Positions 37,663-46,221 of a stretch of DNA of 64,000 nucleotides are shown piece after piece (position 1 is the first letter of the stretch; every line of letters starts with the position of its first letter). The stretch is from RYN-230 sp963841695 (GTDB taxonomy: Bacteria > Actinomycetota > Actinomycetes > Streptosporangiales > Streptosporangiaceae). The notes below the pieces were generated by a model. That model was not told the origin of the DNA. It searched no databases and worked only from the letters and a program-made list of their open reading frames with translations. The position numbers and the translations under genes were made by a program. The stretch spans positions 186,001 to 250,000 of the forward strand of contig CAWJDQ010000011.1 in the NCBI GenBank assembly GCA_963841695.1, given 5' to 3'.

Positions 37663-38586
37663 ATGAGCCTGCACGGACTGCGGTCAGTCACCATTGGCGT
37701 GCCGAACGTGAACGAGACCGCCGCGTACTACGCCGATTTCGGCCTGGTCCCGGAGACCGGCGGCTGGTTCAGCACCACCGACGCCGGCCGCCAGCTCAGG
37801 ATCGTGCCCGCCGCCACCCGGCGGCTGGTCGAGATGCGGGTCGGCGTGGATGACCAGGACGACCTCGTCCGGGCTGCGGCCAGCCTGGAGCGGCTCGGCG
37901 TGCCCGCCAGCCGCAGCGGGATGAGCCTGGAGACGGCCGAGCCGGTCACCGGCACCCGGGTCTTCCTGGACGTGGCCCCGCGGATCCAGCAGCCGCCGGC
38001 GGCTGCCGGGCACTTTAACGGGCCGGGCCGGCCAGAGCGCCAGGACAGCCGGGCCCCGGGGTTCCTCCGGCCGGGCCCGGTGCGGCCCCGCAAGCTCGGC
38101 CACGCCGTGCTGGGCAGCACCGACCACCGCCGCTCGACGTCGTTCTTCACCGACGGCCTCGGCTTCAAGATCAGCGACCGGATCTCGGGGGTCGGCGCGT
38201 TCATGCGCTGCTCCACCGACCATCACAACGTGCTGGTGCTGGCCGCCCCGGTGAACTTCCTGCACCACACGTCCTGGCAGGTGGACGACGTGGACGAGGT
38301 GGGGCGGGGCGCGTTCGCGATGCTCGAGGGGCGGCCGGAACGGCACATCTGGGGGCTGGGGCGGCACTACGCGGGGTCCAACTTCTTCTGGTACCTCAAG
38401 GACCCGGCGGGCAACTTCTCCGAGTACTACGCGGACATGGACTGCATCGTGGACGACCAGCTGTGGACTCCGGAAGACCTGGAGGGCGCCCGCGGCCTGT
38501 TCGCCTGGGGGCCGCCGCCGCCCCCGTCGTTCCTGCACCCCGAGGACCTCGCGGCCATGATGACCGGCGCCCACGCCCGGGGGTGA
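37663..38586 (+). CDS. VOC-family extradiol dioxygenase-like protein
   Basis: A 307-residue two-domain vicinal-oxygen-chelate protein, the size of 2,3-dihydroxybiphenyl 1,2-dioxygenases. The C-terminal domain carries the Fe/Mn ligands: His in KLGHAVLGS near residue 145, His in LHHTSWQVDD near 206, and Glu in FSEYYADMD near 256. The N-terminal domain (SVTIGVPNVNETAAYYADFGL) is the non-metal repeat. The start has AGGAGG six bases upstream. Together with the flavin hydroxylase it suggests catechol-type meta cleavage. The middle linker (about 110-140) is Pro/Arg-rich and longer than usual. Confidence 0.88.
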   Translation: MSLHGLRSVTIGVPNVNETAAYYADFGLVPETGGWFSTTDAGRQLRIVPAATRRLVEMRVGVDDQDDLVRAAASLERLGVPASRSGMSLETAEPVTGTRVFLDVAPRIQQPPAAAGHFNGPGRPERQDSRAPGFLRPGPVRPRKLGHAVLGSTDHRRSTSFFTDGLGFKISDRISGVGAFMRCSTDHHNVLVLAAPVNFLHHTSWQVDDVDEVGRGAFAMLEGRPERHIWGLGRHYAGSNFFWYLKDPAGNFSEYYADMDCIVDDQLWTPEDLEGARGLFAWGPPPPPSFLHPEDLAAMMTGAHARG

Positions 38587-39062
38587 TCGGTAAGCTTCCC
38601 GCCGTGATCGATCAGCGGCTGCAGGAACTAGGCATCGAGCTTCCCCCGGTGTTCCCGCCGGCGGGCAACTATCTCGGCTGCGTCGTCGATGGCGGCCTGG
38701 TGCACGCCGGGGGGCACGGGCCGATCAGCGGCGAGCACGTCATCCGCGGGAAAGTGGGCGGCGGCCTCTCGCTGGAGGAGGGACGGCAGGCGGCCCGGAT
38801 GACCGCCCTGTCGATCCTCGCCACCTTGCGCGCCGAGCTGGGTGATCTCGATCGCATCGGCCGGATCGTGAAGGTGTTCGGGATGGTCAACGTGGCGCCC
38901 GGTTTCAGCCAGACCCCCGCGGTCATCGACGGCTGCTCCGACCTGCTCGTGGCGGTCTTCGGCGAGGCGGGGCGGCACACCCGCAGCGCCGTCGGCCTGG
39001 CGGAGCTGCCCTTCGGCATCGCCGTGGAGATCGAGCTGACCGCACGGCTGCGGTCAGGCTGA
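38583..39062 (+). CDS. RidA/YjgF-family protein
   Basis: A 159-residue RidA-fold protein. Family features: the Asn-Tyr region AGNYLGCVVDGGLVHAGGHGP near residue 25, the middle ARMTALSILATLRAELGDLDRI, and the C-terminal Arg-containing HTRSAVGLAELPFGIAVEIE. Housekeeping RidA destroys reactive enamines; members in ring-cleavage operons deaminate 2-aminomuconate. The operon position therefore allows the second role. GTG 38583 overlaps the preceding stop (GTGA) and is chosen for that; GTG 38604 is an alternative that gives 152 residues. Confidence 0.85.
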   Translation: MIGKLPAVIDQRLQELGIELPPVFPPAGNYLGCVVDGGLVHAGGHGPISGEHVIRGKVGGGLSLEEGRQAARMTALSILATLRAELGDLDRIGRIVKVFGMVNVAPGFSQTPAVIDGCSDLLVAVFGEAGRHTRSAVGLAELPFGIAVEIELTARLRSG

Positions 39063-39132
39063 CCGCGCCGTGCCGCGCGGCCCGGGAGCGTGATCCCGGC
39101 GTCGCGCCAGGCAGCTGTGCCAGCATGCGGTC

Positions 39133-39510
39133 ATGGAGATGACGCTGCGGTTTGAGATCTTTCCCGATGATCTGGACGCCACCGTTGACTTCTACGCGAG
39201 GGTGCTCCGCTTCAGGATCACGAAGGACGAGCGTGGCGATTCGAGCCCGTATGTTGCGCTGACCCGGGGCAGTGTCCACGTCGGGGCCCTGGCCGCGGTG
39301 CCCGCGGGCGATGTGCGTGCCGCCCGGCGGCCGCCGGGCGGCGTGGAACTGGTGCTTGAAGTGGACGATGTCGCCGGTGAGCGCGACCGGGTCGTCGCGG
39401 CGGGGTGGCCGCTCAGCGAGGACCTCCAGGACCGGTCCTGGGGTCTGAAGGATTTCCGGATCATCGATCCTGCGGGTTACTACCTGCGGATCACCGGCCG
39501 GGCGGCCTGA
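39133..39510 (+). CDS. single-domain VOC/glyoxalase-family protein
   Basis: A 125-residue glyoxalase-fold protein (bleomycin-resistance type). It has two beta-alpha-beta-beta-beta modules: LRFEIFPDDLDATVDFYARVL and VELVLEVDDVAGERDRVVAAG, ending SWGLKDFRIIDPAGYYLRI. It probably works as a dimer that binds a small ligand or metal. It follows RidA after 70 bp. Its 3' end is copied in degraded form at 42375-42422. Confidence 0.85.
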   Translation: MEMTLRFEIFPDDLDATVDFYARVLRFRITKDERGDSSPYVALTRGSVHVGALAAVPAGDVRAARRPPGGVELVLEVDDVAGERDRVVAAGWPLSEDLQDRSWGLKDFRIIDPAGYYLRITGRAA

Positions 39511-39594
39511 CCGGACCGCTACCGGCGCCGGGCCCGCCAGGGGGTCGGCACAGTCAGGCCCCCCGGCTGGCAGGCCCCGCCGTGTTGCCGTCTG

Positions 39595-40239
39595 TTACCG
39601 CCGGCTGAGGGTGACGTGGGTGACGCCGCCAGGGCTGCTGGCGGCCTCGATCTGGAAGCGGTCCTCGAGTGCCTCCAGCCCATCCCAGAGCCGCTCCCCG
39701 CGGCCCAGCACGATGGGCACCACGACGATGTGCAGGTGGTCGATCAGGCCGGCGGCCAGGAACTCGCGGATAGTGGACGGCCCGCCGCCGATGCGGATAT
39801 CCGCGCCGGCGGCGGCCTGGCGCGCCTGCGCCAGCGCCTGGTCGGGGCTGGCGTCGAGGAAGTGGAACGTGGTACCGCCGTTCATCTGGACGGGGGGCCG
39901 GGGATGGTGGGTGAGCACAAAAACCGGGGCATGGAACGGCGGGTTATCTCCCCACCATCCATTCCACTCCTGGTCCGGCCAGGGGCCGTGGTGGGGGCCG
40001 AACTTCCCCCGGCCCATGATCTCGGCGCCGACGCCCGGGCCCCAGGCGCTGGCAAAAGCGTCGTCGATGCCGGTGCTGCCGCCGGGCTGGCCTTGCATGG
40101 CGCAGAACGTGCGGGTCGCGAAAAACCACTCATGCAGCCGGGTTCCCGCATGCCCGTACGGAGCATCCAGGCTTTGCCCCTCGCCGGTGCCGAACCCATC
40201 CAGCGACACCGAGAAGTTGTGCACCCGGACCTGCGGCAC
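39595..40239 (-). CDS. dihydrofolate-reductase-family protein (RibD C-terminal domain)
   Basis: A 214-residue NADPH-binding reductase fold of the RibD/DHFR group. Key segments: VHNFSVSLDGFGTGEG at the N-terminus, AEIMGRGKFGP, then the phosphate-binding ADIRIGGGPSTIREFLAAGLIDHLHIVVVPIVLGRGERLW. The GTG at 40239 follows GGAGGT four bases upstream, which decides it over an earlier start. Members of this group reduce pterin-like or other carbonyl compounds; the substrate is not known. It converges with the VOC gene. Confidence 0.86.
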   Translation of the reverse strand: MPQVRVHNFSVSLDGFGTGEGQSLDAPYGHAGTRLHEWFFATRTFCAMQGQPGGSTGIDDAFASAWGPGVGAEIMGRGKFGPHHGPWPDQEWNGWWGDNPPFHAPVFVLTHHPRPPVQMNGGTTFHFLDASPDQALAQARQAAAGADIRIGGGPSTIREFLAAGLIDHLHIVVVPIVLGRGERLWDGLEALEDRFQIEAASSPGGVTHVTLSRR

Positions 40240-40635
40240 AATGACCTCCTGACACGACGGTTCATAGCGACCGGGACGGTTGCCGCGGGCCACCACCACT
40301 GTGGACGATCCGCCGGGCCCGAAGTCATCGCCAGTGCCAGGCCGCTGAGCGTCATGCGCCGCGGGTCACCGGCGAGGGCCACGATAGCCCGGCCGATCCC
40401 TGCGGACGGTATGAAGTGCTCACGACGTGGCCGGGGCCCCAGCCGGGCCCGCGCTGTGAATTGTCACTGAATACGCCGATATGTCAGGACGCGAAGGTAG
40501 ATAGCGAAATGCGGGGATTATTAACTAAGGGATATTGCCCGGCGCGGTTGGCTGCTGGCAGTTAGCCTCTGCCGAAGCCCATGCGTGTTACCGTGGTTTT
40601 GCGCTTGCGGACGCGGAGGGGACGGGTTTCCAGCG
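40240..40635. other. 396 bp intergenic region, no gene seen
   Basis: Lies between the divergent DHFR-like gene and the hypothetical membrane gene. The left two thirds are GC-rich with no convincing frame. The stretch 40455-40545 is clearly AT-richer and includes ATTATTAACT, so a promoter for the membrane gene is likely there, but no clear -35/-10 pair can be set. Confidence 0.5.
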
Positions 40636-41804
40636 ATGCGCAGAAACCCCATGAGACGCGTGCCTGAGGGGCTGGCGCTCATCGTGGCCCTCGTGGTGGC
40701 ACTGAGTCTGACGGTCAATGCCGCGGTGGCCCTTACCGTAGGGTTGCGCGACACGCTCTGGCCGGTGTCGCTGTCCGCCCAGTTCGCCGGCTTTTTCTTT
40801 TTCGCGGCCGGCCTGATGAGCCTGGCCTGGCTGGTGGCTATCTTCCCGCTCCTGGCCAGGGCGCTGGGTTCGCCCGGCCAGCCGGACGGCGCTCGCGCCG
40901 CGCACGGCCACCTGGTCGCTCTCGTCGTCCACGACGGGGGCAACGCTGCCCGGTCGCTCGCTTTCGTGGCTGGCGCCGCCGTGGCCGGCTGTATATCGAC
41001 GTGGTCATTGTCTTCTACTCGCTTCATTACCGGGCGGCAGAAGTATGGATCTTCGGCATACTTGCACTACTCTGCGGATGCGTCGCGTGCGTGACGCTGC
41101 CACGGATATGGAAATATGTTGGCAGAGGACTGAAAGTCCTCGGTATCTCGCTTACCGCGCTGGCTGCGGTGGTCCAGTTCTGGTACCGGGACGTCTACGT
41201 CCCCGAGAACACTCAGGTCGGGATCGATTATGGGCTCGCCCTGGGCTCCGTGGCCCGGTCCGGCGGTGACCGCCTGGTCCAGGTTGACCTGACCATGAAA
41301 GATGAGTCCGCGGCGACCGCGCTGACCTTAGAGTCGATGGTCGTAGTCAGCGGAATCACATATCCGAGCCGGAAAAGCGCGGTTCTGTCCGTACTGCAGC
41401 CCATCCAGTACAATAATTTTCTCTTTCCCCAGGATACCTACTCCGAAGACTTTCTGGTCGTAGTGCGCAAGCCGGGGATCGATGTACTCCGCTTCTCGAT
41501 AACACTCGATTATGCCCGTACCACGGGCCTGACGCTGGGAAATCCCATTCTGGCCCAGGAACATCTCCGTTCCTGTCCCGGCGAAAAGGAACTGGAATGG
41601 CCTATCGAGGAGAGCGACCTGCGCAGCTTTACCGAAGGCCCGCAGGTCCTCTACTCGGATTGGTGCGCAGATCCGGAAGCAGCGGGCGGCCCATCCGTCG
41701 GCGTCAGGATGGGCACGCCTGCCGCGAAAATCGCCATGGGGTCGCTCGTGAGCGTCTCTTCCCGTGATTACACGCTTACCCTTGCCCGCGATTCGAATCC
41801 GTGA
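40636..41804 (+). CDS. hypothetical five-helix membrane protein with an extracellular domain (one frame break)
   Basis: Two frames join near 40990 to give about 389 residues. Hydrophobic segments: LALIVALVVALSLTVNAAVA, FAGFFFFAAGLMSLAWLVAI, a third spanning the break (SLAFVAGAAVAG continuing LYIDVVIVFYSL), VWIFGILALLCGCVACVTL and VLGISLTALAAVVQFWY. A beta-rich domain of about 210 residues follows, beginning YVPENTQVGIDYGLALGSVA, which should face outside. Base use is less GC-rich than the neighbours. I recall similar uncharacterised actinomycete proteins with an FWY-x-YVP junction, but no function. Confidence 0.65.
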
Positions 41805-41855
41805 TCCTTGCTCGCCAGGGCGGCCGCAGCGGCGGGCCCTGCCAGGGAGGCCGAT

Positions 41856-42362
41856 ATGACAGAAAACCTGAAGCTGCCGGGTCCGGCACAGCGAAAAGGC
41901 TTCCCCGGGCCCCGCACCCGGTCACCTGGGTTCCGGGTTGGACTCGTCTGCGCGGTGTTCGCGGCGGCCGTCATCATCGCCGCGGTCGTCGTCGTGTTCC
42001 TCCTGCCTTCCGCGGCCAGTGCCCCGCGGGGCACGGCGACGCTGAAGGGCACCGGCCTGGTGCCGGGCGTCGGGGGTGACGCCACCCTGGCCCAGACCAC
42101 CCAGGGCTGGCGGATCGAGCTGGACGTCACCGGGCTGCCCCGCCGCGACAGTCAGCGGGACTACTACGAGGCCTGGCTGAAGAACGCGGCCGGGATCCTG
42201 GTGCCCGTCGGGACCTTCAACCAGGGCCCGAGCGTCACGTTGTGGGCCGGCGTGTCACCACTCGACTTCCCGACCCTGACGGTCACCCAGCAGCAGGTGG
42301 GCCGCAGCGAGGCATCATCGGGGAAGCCGGTGCTGACGGGGCCGGTGGATGTGCACCGCTGA
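41856..42362 (+). CDS. membrane-anchored protein with an anti-sigma-K (RskA-like) extracellular domain
   Basis: A 168-residue protein with a short cytoplasmic part (about 35 residues), one helix (VGLVCAVFAAAVIIAAVVVV) and an extracytoplasmic domain. The latter contains YYEAWLKNAAGILVPVGTFN, characteristic of the RskA C-terminal domain. The cytoplasmic segment lacks the His/Cys zinc anti-sigma helix, and no sigma factor gene is adjacent, so it is probably not a working anti-sigma factor. The ATG has GGGAGG six bases upstream. It follows the hypothetical membrane gene by 51 bp. Confidence 0.8.
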   Translation: MTENLKLPGPAQRKGFPGPRTRSPGFRVGLVCAVFAAAVIIAAVVVVFLLPSAASAPRGTATLKGTGLVPGVGGDATLAQTTQGWRIELDVTGLPRRDSQRDYYEAWLKNAAGILVPVGTFNQGPSVTLWAGVSPLDFPTLTVTQQQVGRSEASSGKPVLTGPVDVHR

Positions 42363-42374
42363 CCGCCGGCCTGT

Positions 42375-42422
42375 TCCTGGGGTCGGCAGGATTCCCGGTT
42401 CATCGATCCCGCGGGTTACTGC
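42375..42422 (+). pseudogene. degraded copy of a VOC gene tail
   Basis: Sixteen codons read SWGRQDSRFIDPAGYC, matching the end of the VOC protein at 39133-39510 (SWGLKDFRIIDPAGYY) at eleven of sixteen residues, with similarity also at the DNA level. No start or domain precedes it. It sits 12 bp after the RskA-like stop. It is best explained as a leftover of a duplication or deletion. Confidence 0.6.
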
Positions 42423-42596
42423 GCCGCGGCTGGGGCCGACGTCCTGGGCATCGAGGCTGCCCTGCGGCGGCTCTCCCGGCGCGCAAACCCGGGAGCCAGC
42501 GGCCAGCCCGGCCGTGGCTACGGCCCGCCCAGTATCCGGCAGGCTTCCGGGCGGGTTCTCGCGTATGACCTGGGCTGTCGGACCAGGAGTACGGGT

Positions 42597-43854
42597 TTAG
42601 CCATTGGCGCTGCAGTTATAACCCCGCTGCGGCTGGGTTGGTGAGGAATTGTGGCACATTATGGTCTGATAAAAAGAGGCGTCGGTAAGATTCGCCCCGG
42701 CGAGATTCGTGCCGGCAAGATCTGGCGCCGCCCATGAAGGCGTAATTGAGGTTCGCGTCGCGGAGGCTGGCGGTGCTCAGGTCGGCGTTCGAGAAGTCTG
42801 TGTTAACCAGCGTCGCGTTGCTGAGATTAATCCCGGAAAGATTCGCGTTGGTAAGGTTCGTATTATCCAGGTTGATTATCGCGCTACCGTCATTGGCGGG
42901 ATTCCTGTTCCGCAGGACGTTTAGTGCAGTTTGGACGACCGCAGTGACCGGCTGGTCATTGTTTCCGGCCACGGATTTCGCGTGAATGAAGCTGCACAGT
43001 GCCCGTAGCCCGGTAGGCTGATCGGCTGACGTGGTATTCATGATTCCTTGCAGGCTATTGATGCCGCTGAGTTCTGAAGCTTGATTATCCGACCTAAGAT
43101 CGGCCTCTGCGGACCGCAGGGAAGCGTTCGTCAATGCTGTCGTGGACGTGTGATCTGGACGCGGAGCGGACGGCTTACCTGGTGACGCAGGACTGAGGCC
43201 AATCAGCAGCCCGGTGAGAATTAATCCCGCGGTGACTGCCGTCACCGCGAGGCCCCCGGCCAGCTTCACCCTCGTCAACCAGCGCAGGTGTGCTTGCTCC
43301 GTGGAGAGCACCTCGACGTCGACATCGCGCAGGGCGGCCGCGGAGGAACTGAGCATGGGCTCCGGGCCCACGGCGAGCAGGGTGAACTTAATCGACTGCT
43401 GCCGGCGGATCAGGCCCGGGCCAACCTTGAGCAGATCGTCCTCGAAGCTGACTGCGCGGAAAGTTGATGATTTGGGGCCAGAGGCAGTCCGGAGGATGGC
43501 GAGAATTTTCGCGCCGACCCTGAATTCCAGAGCCTGGTCGAAATCCTCGCTGGCTATATCCCGCCGGCCGCGGCTGATTAGGTTTACTTCCAGGATGTGC
43601 GGATCCTGCAACTCCACGCCATCCCAGGTAATTTGCAGCCTGCCCGGCATCTCCTGCGCAGAGTCCTGCAGCAGGGGGGCCGACGACATCACGCATTCTA
43701 GGCGCCTGACTGGGTTGGCCTGCCATAGGGCAACGAAAGTTGCGATCGCCCCAGTGATGAGCACGGCGATAGTTCCCGCTGCCGCCCAGAAGGTGCCCGA
43801 GCTGTACCACTGGCTGGCCAGGGTCACGTCCAATCTGGCCTGACAAGCAGGCAC
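42597..43854 (-). CDS. membrane-anchored pentapeptide-repeat protein (one frame break near the end)
   Basis: About 419 residues: an N-terminal helix (AAAGTIAVLITGAIATFVALW), a cytoplasmic beta-rich region (about 55-200), a second helix (LAVTAVTAGLILTGLLIGL) and an outer domain of pentapeptide repeats. The repeats read LDNTNLTNANLSGINLSNAT and onward, with central Leu every five residues, forming a right-handed square helix. After MGGA the frame shifts near 42725; corrected, the repeats continue (DLAGTNLAGANLTDASFY) and end in a Cys-containing tail at the TAA 42597-42599. Uncorrected, the tail is Arg-rich nonsense. The region is less GC-rich than its neighbours. Such repeats serve in binding; the partner is unknown. 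Confidence 0.78.
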
Positions 43855-43999
43855 GAGAAGGGCGGCGATGCTCTGTGGGTTTGACGCGCAGCCCGCCAGT
43901 CAGGTTGCCTGGGCGCCCAGGGATGACGGAATGTGATCCGCCACATGTGAGTAATTTGCCGCTTTTACGGGGAATGGTAGTGTTTCGCGGCGATGGGCT

Positions 44000-44272
44000 T
44001 CAGCGGCCTGGCCGGTCCGGGGGACGGCGCGGGCGGGTCTTGAGCAGGGCCAGGGCGGCGATGAGGGTGAACGTGACGACGTTGGCGGCGAAGACGGCGG
44101 GCTGCGCGGCGAGCAGCCCGTAGGCCAGCCAGCCGAGGACCCCGGCGGCGAAGATGCCGAGGTAGGTGTAGGAGATGTCGTCGGCGCGGCCACGGCGCCA
44201 CGTCCGCAGCAGCTGGGGGAGCCACGCGCCGGTCGTGAGCAGCCCGGACATGAGTCCCAGCGTGATGATCAT
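44000..44272 (-). CDS. SemiSWEET/PQ-loop sugar transporter
   Basis: Ninety residues with three helices, the size of bacterial SemiSWEETs, which dimerise into a sugar uniporter. The PQ motif is in GAWLPQLLRTWRRGRADDISYTYL at the end of helix one, as in the family. Its ATG overlaps the stop of the LacI gene (ATGA), so regulator and transporter are made together. That pairing supports a sugar ligand for the LacI protein. Confidence 0.88.
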   Translation of the reverse strand: MIITLGLMSGLLTTGAWLPQLLRTWRRGRADDISYTYLGIFAAGVLGWLAYGLLAAQPAVFAANVVTFTLIAALALLKTRPRRPPDRPGR

Positions 44273-45351
44273 GGCCGTTCCGGCGCGGGGGCGGTACTGG
44301 CCCGGACGATCAGCCGGGTCGGGTGCAGCAGCCTGGTCGCCGCGCCGGGGGCGATCAGCCGGCGGGCGCAGTCCTGGCCCTGCTGGTACAGGTCCTGGTG
44401 CACGGTGGTCAGCGGGGGGAGGCTCCGGCCGGACTCCTCGATGTCGTCAAAGCCGGTCACCGAGAGGTCGCGCGGGACGTCGAGGCCCAGCTCGCGGGCG
44501 GCTTGCAGCACCCCGAGGGCCAGCACGTCGGTGCTGGCCAGCAGGGCGGTGGGACGTCCGGGGCCGGGCAGGCCGAGCAGGGCCCGTCCGGCGGCGGCGC
44601 CGTCGGCGACGCTATGGCCGGGCTGCTCCCACACCCGCACGGCGGACGGTGGCAGGCCGGCTTCCGCCGCCGCGCGCTGGTAGCCCTGCAGCCGCAGGCG
44701 GAAGACCTCGTACGAGGCGCCGGCCTGCCGGTCCGGGCAGGCCCACCCGGTGTATCCGTCGGAGCGCAGCCGCCAGGTCACGACGCCGAGCGTGCGATGG
44801 CCGAGGCCGAGGAGGTGGCGGGCGGCCCCTGCGGCGGCGGCCTCGTTATCGACGGTGACGCAGTCCGCTCCCGCTGCGGCGGGCCCGCCGGAGACCACCG
44901 TGGGCAGCCTGCGGCGCAGGGCCACGGCCAGGGCCGGGTCACCGTCGGCCGGGGAATGGGCGATCAGCCCGTCCACCGCCGCGTCCCGGACCAGCCGTTG
45001 CGCGGTCTCCGCGGCGGCCGGGATGAGCTGCAGCGCCAGGCCCGCCGCGGCCGTGGCGGCGGTCACCCCATGCAGGAACGAGACGGTGCCCGGATCCCCG
45101 AACGCGTACGGCAGCGCCTCGGTGAGCAGCACCCCGAGCACATCACTGCGGCCGCGCTTCAGCGCCCGCCCGGCCGCGCTCGGGCCGCCGTAACCCAGTT
45201 CCTCCGCGGTCGCCAGCACCTGCCGCCGCAGTTCCGCCGAGAGCTGATCGGGATGGTTATAGGCGTTGGACACCGTCATCCGGCTCACCCCGCACCGGGC
45301 CGCCACCTCAGCCAGCGTCACCCGCGCCCGGTCCCGCACCTCGCCGTCCAC
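44269..45351 (-). CDS. LacI-family transcriptional regulator
   Basis: A 360-residue LacI/GalR protein: helix-turn-helix VTLAEVAARCGVSRMTVSNA with the hinge (about 10-60) and a periplasmic-binding-protein-like effector domain with DGLIAHSP, ADCVTVDNEAAAAGAARHLLGLGH and ALLASTDVLALGVLQAARE, ending with TGFDDIEESGRSLPPLTTVHQDL. The GTG at 45351 was chosen as the first good codon before the DNA-binding helix; it may be leaderless, because the operator palindrome lies directly upstream. It is coupled to the SemiSWEET gene. Autoregulation by a sugar is likely. Confidence 0.9.
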   Translation of the reverse strand: MDGEVRDRARVTLAEVAARCGVSRMTVSNAYNHPDQLSAELRRQVLATAEELGYGGPSAAGRALKRGRSDVLGVLLTEALPYAFGDPGTVSFLHGVTAATAAAGLALQLIPAAAETAQRLVRDAAVDGLIAHSPADGDPALAVALRRRLPTVVSGGPAAAGADCVTVDNEAAAAGAARHLLGLGHRTLGVVTWRLRSDGYTGWACPDRQAGASYEVFRLRLQGYQRAAAEAGLPPSAVRVWEQPGHSVADGAAAGRALLGLPGPGRPTALLASTDVLALGVLQAARELGLDVPRDLSVTGFDDIEESGRSLPPLTTVHQDLYQQGQDCARRLIAPGAATRLLHPTRLIVRASTAPAPERP

Positions 45352-45358
45352 GGTGGCT

Positions 45359-45388
45359 ACTTTATCGATAAAGTCTATATCGGTAAAG
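45359..45388. promoter_or_regulatory. LacI operator: a perfect 16 bp palindrome plus a second half-degenerate copy
   Basis: ACTTTATCGATAAAGT at 45359-45374 is a perfect palindrome with the central CG typical of LacI sites. A related site CTATATCGGTAAAG follows at 45375-45388, centres 15 bp apart. Both lie just before the LacI start, so autorepression is expected. Confidence 0.8.
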
Positions 45389-45568
45389 CCGTTAGAGGAA
45401 GGTAACCCGGCGCGCGGCCCGGGGCGCTCGCCGGGCGCGCACCGCACCGGAACGCAGCAGCGTCCGTCGGCCTGGGCCCAGGACCAGCTCGGCGTCTGGC
45501 GCGGCAGGCGCCCGGCTGGTCTCCGGGTCCTGGTTCCCTCCAGGGTCCGGCTTGGCCAGGATCGGACT

Positions 45569-46181
45569 GTGACGGACGAAGCGACCCAGCACAACCAGGC
45601 GGCGTACGACCAGATAGCCGGCTTGTACACGGACAACCAGGCCGGCCGCGGCCGGGCGTTCCCCGATCTGATGGACAGATTCACGGCCCGCTTGCCGCGC
45701 CCGGCCGACCTCGCCGATCTGGGCTGCGGGCCGGCCAGGGATGGCGCGCTGTTCGCGCAGGCCGGGCACCGGGTCACTGGTGTCGAACCGGTCGGCGGGC
45801 ATGCTGGCCATCGCGGCGAGCGCGCTGCCCGGCCGCGTGGCCCAGGGCGACCTGCGCTGCCTGCCGCTCGGCGGCGGAAGCCTGGACGGGATCTGGTGCT
45901 GCGCGGCGCTGCTGCACGTCCCGCACGGCCAGACCATGGCGGTCCTCCGCGAGATGCGCCGCGTTCTGCGCCCCGGCGGCCATCTGGCGCTGGTCACCGC
46001 CCTCGGGCACGGGGCCAGGCTGGAGGCCGTGCCGTACGCCCCGGGCAGCCAGCGCTGGTTCTTCTACCGGGACGCCGACCAGCTGGCGGAGGAACTGCCC
46101 GCCGCCCGCCTGCGGGTGCTGGATATGACCCGGAAACCCGGATCGCGTGACTGGCTCAAGGTCCTGGCCCGGGCGGTCTGA
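45569..46181 (+). CDS. class I SAM-dependent methyltransferase (one frame break)
   Basis: About 204 residues. The SAM-binding motif I is LADLGCGPARDGALFAQAG near residue 50, followed by GVEP-type acidic loop, QGDLRCLPL (motif II) and IWCCAALLHVPHGQTMAVLREMRRVLRPGGHLALV, the usual end of the fold. The frame changes near 45790; joined, GHRVTGV leads into SAGMLAIAASA as in related proteins. GTG 45569 has GGACT upstream only, a weak site. It is divergent from the LacI gene. The substrate is unknown. Confidence 0.78.
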
Positions 46182-46221
46182 CCCTGGCCGGCCCGCCCGG
46201 GGCTGGTCTAGCGTGGCAGCC

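Noticed and set aside
41001..41804. The 41.0-41.8 kb frame as a separate gene
   Set aside because: The preceding frame ends in mid-helix and joins directly to it, so a single protein with an indel is simpler.
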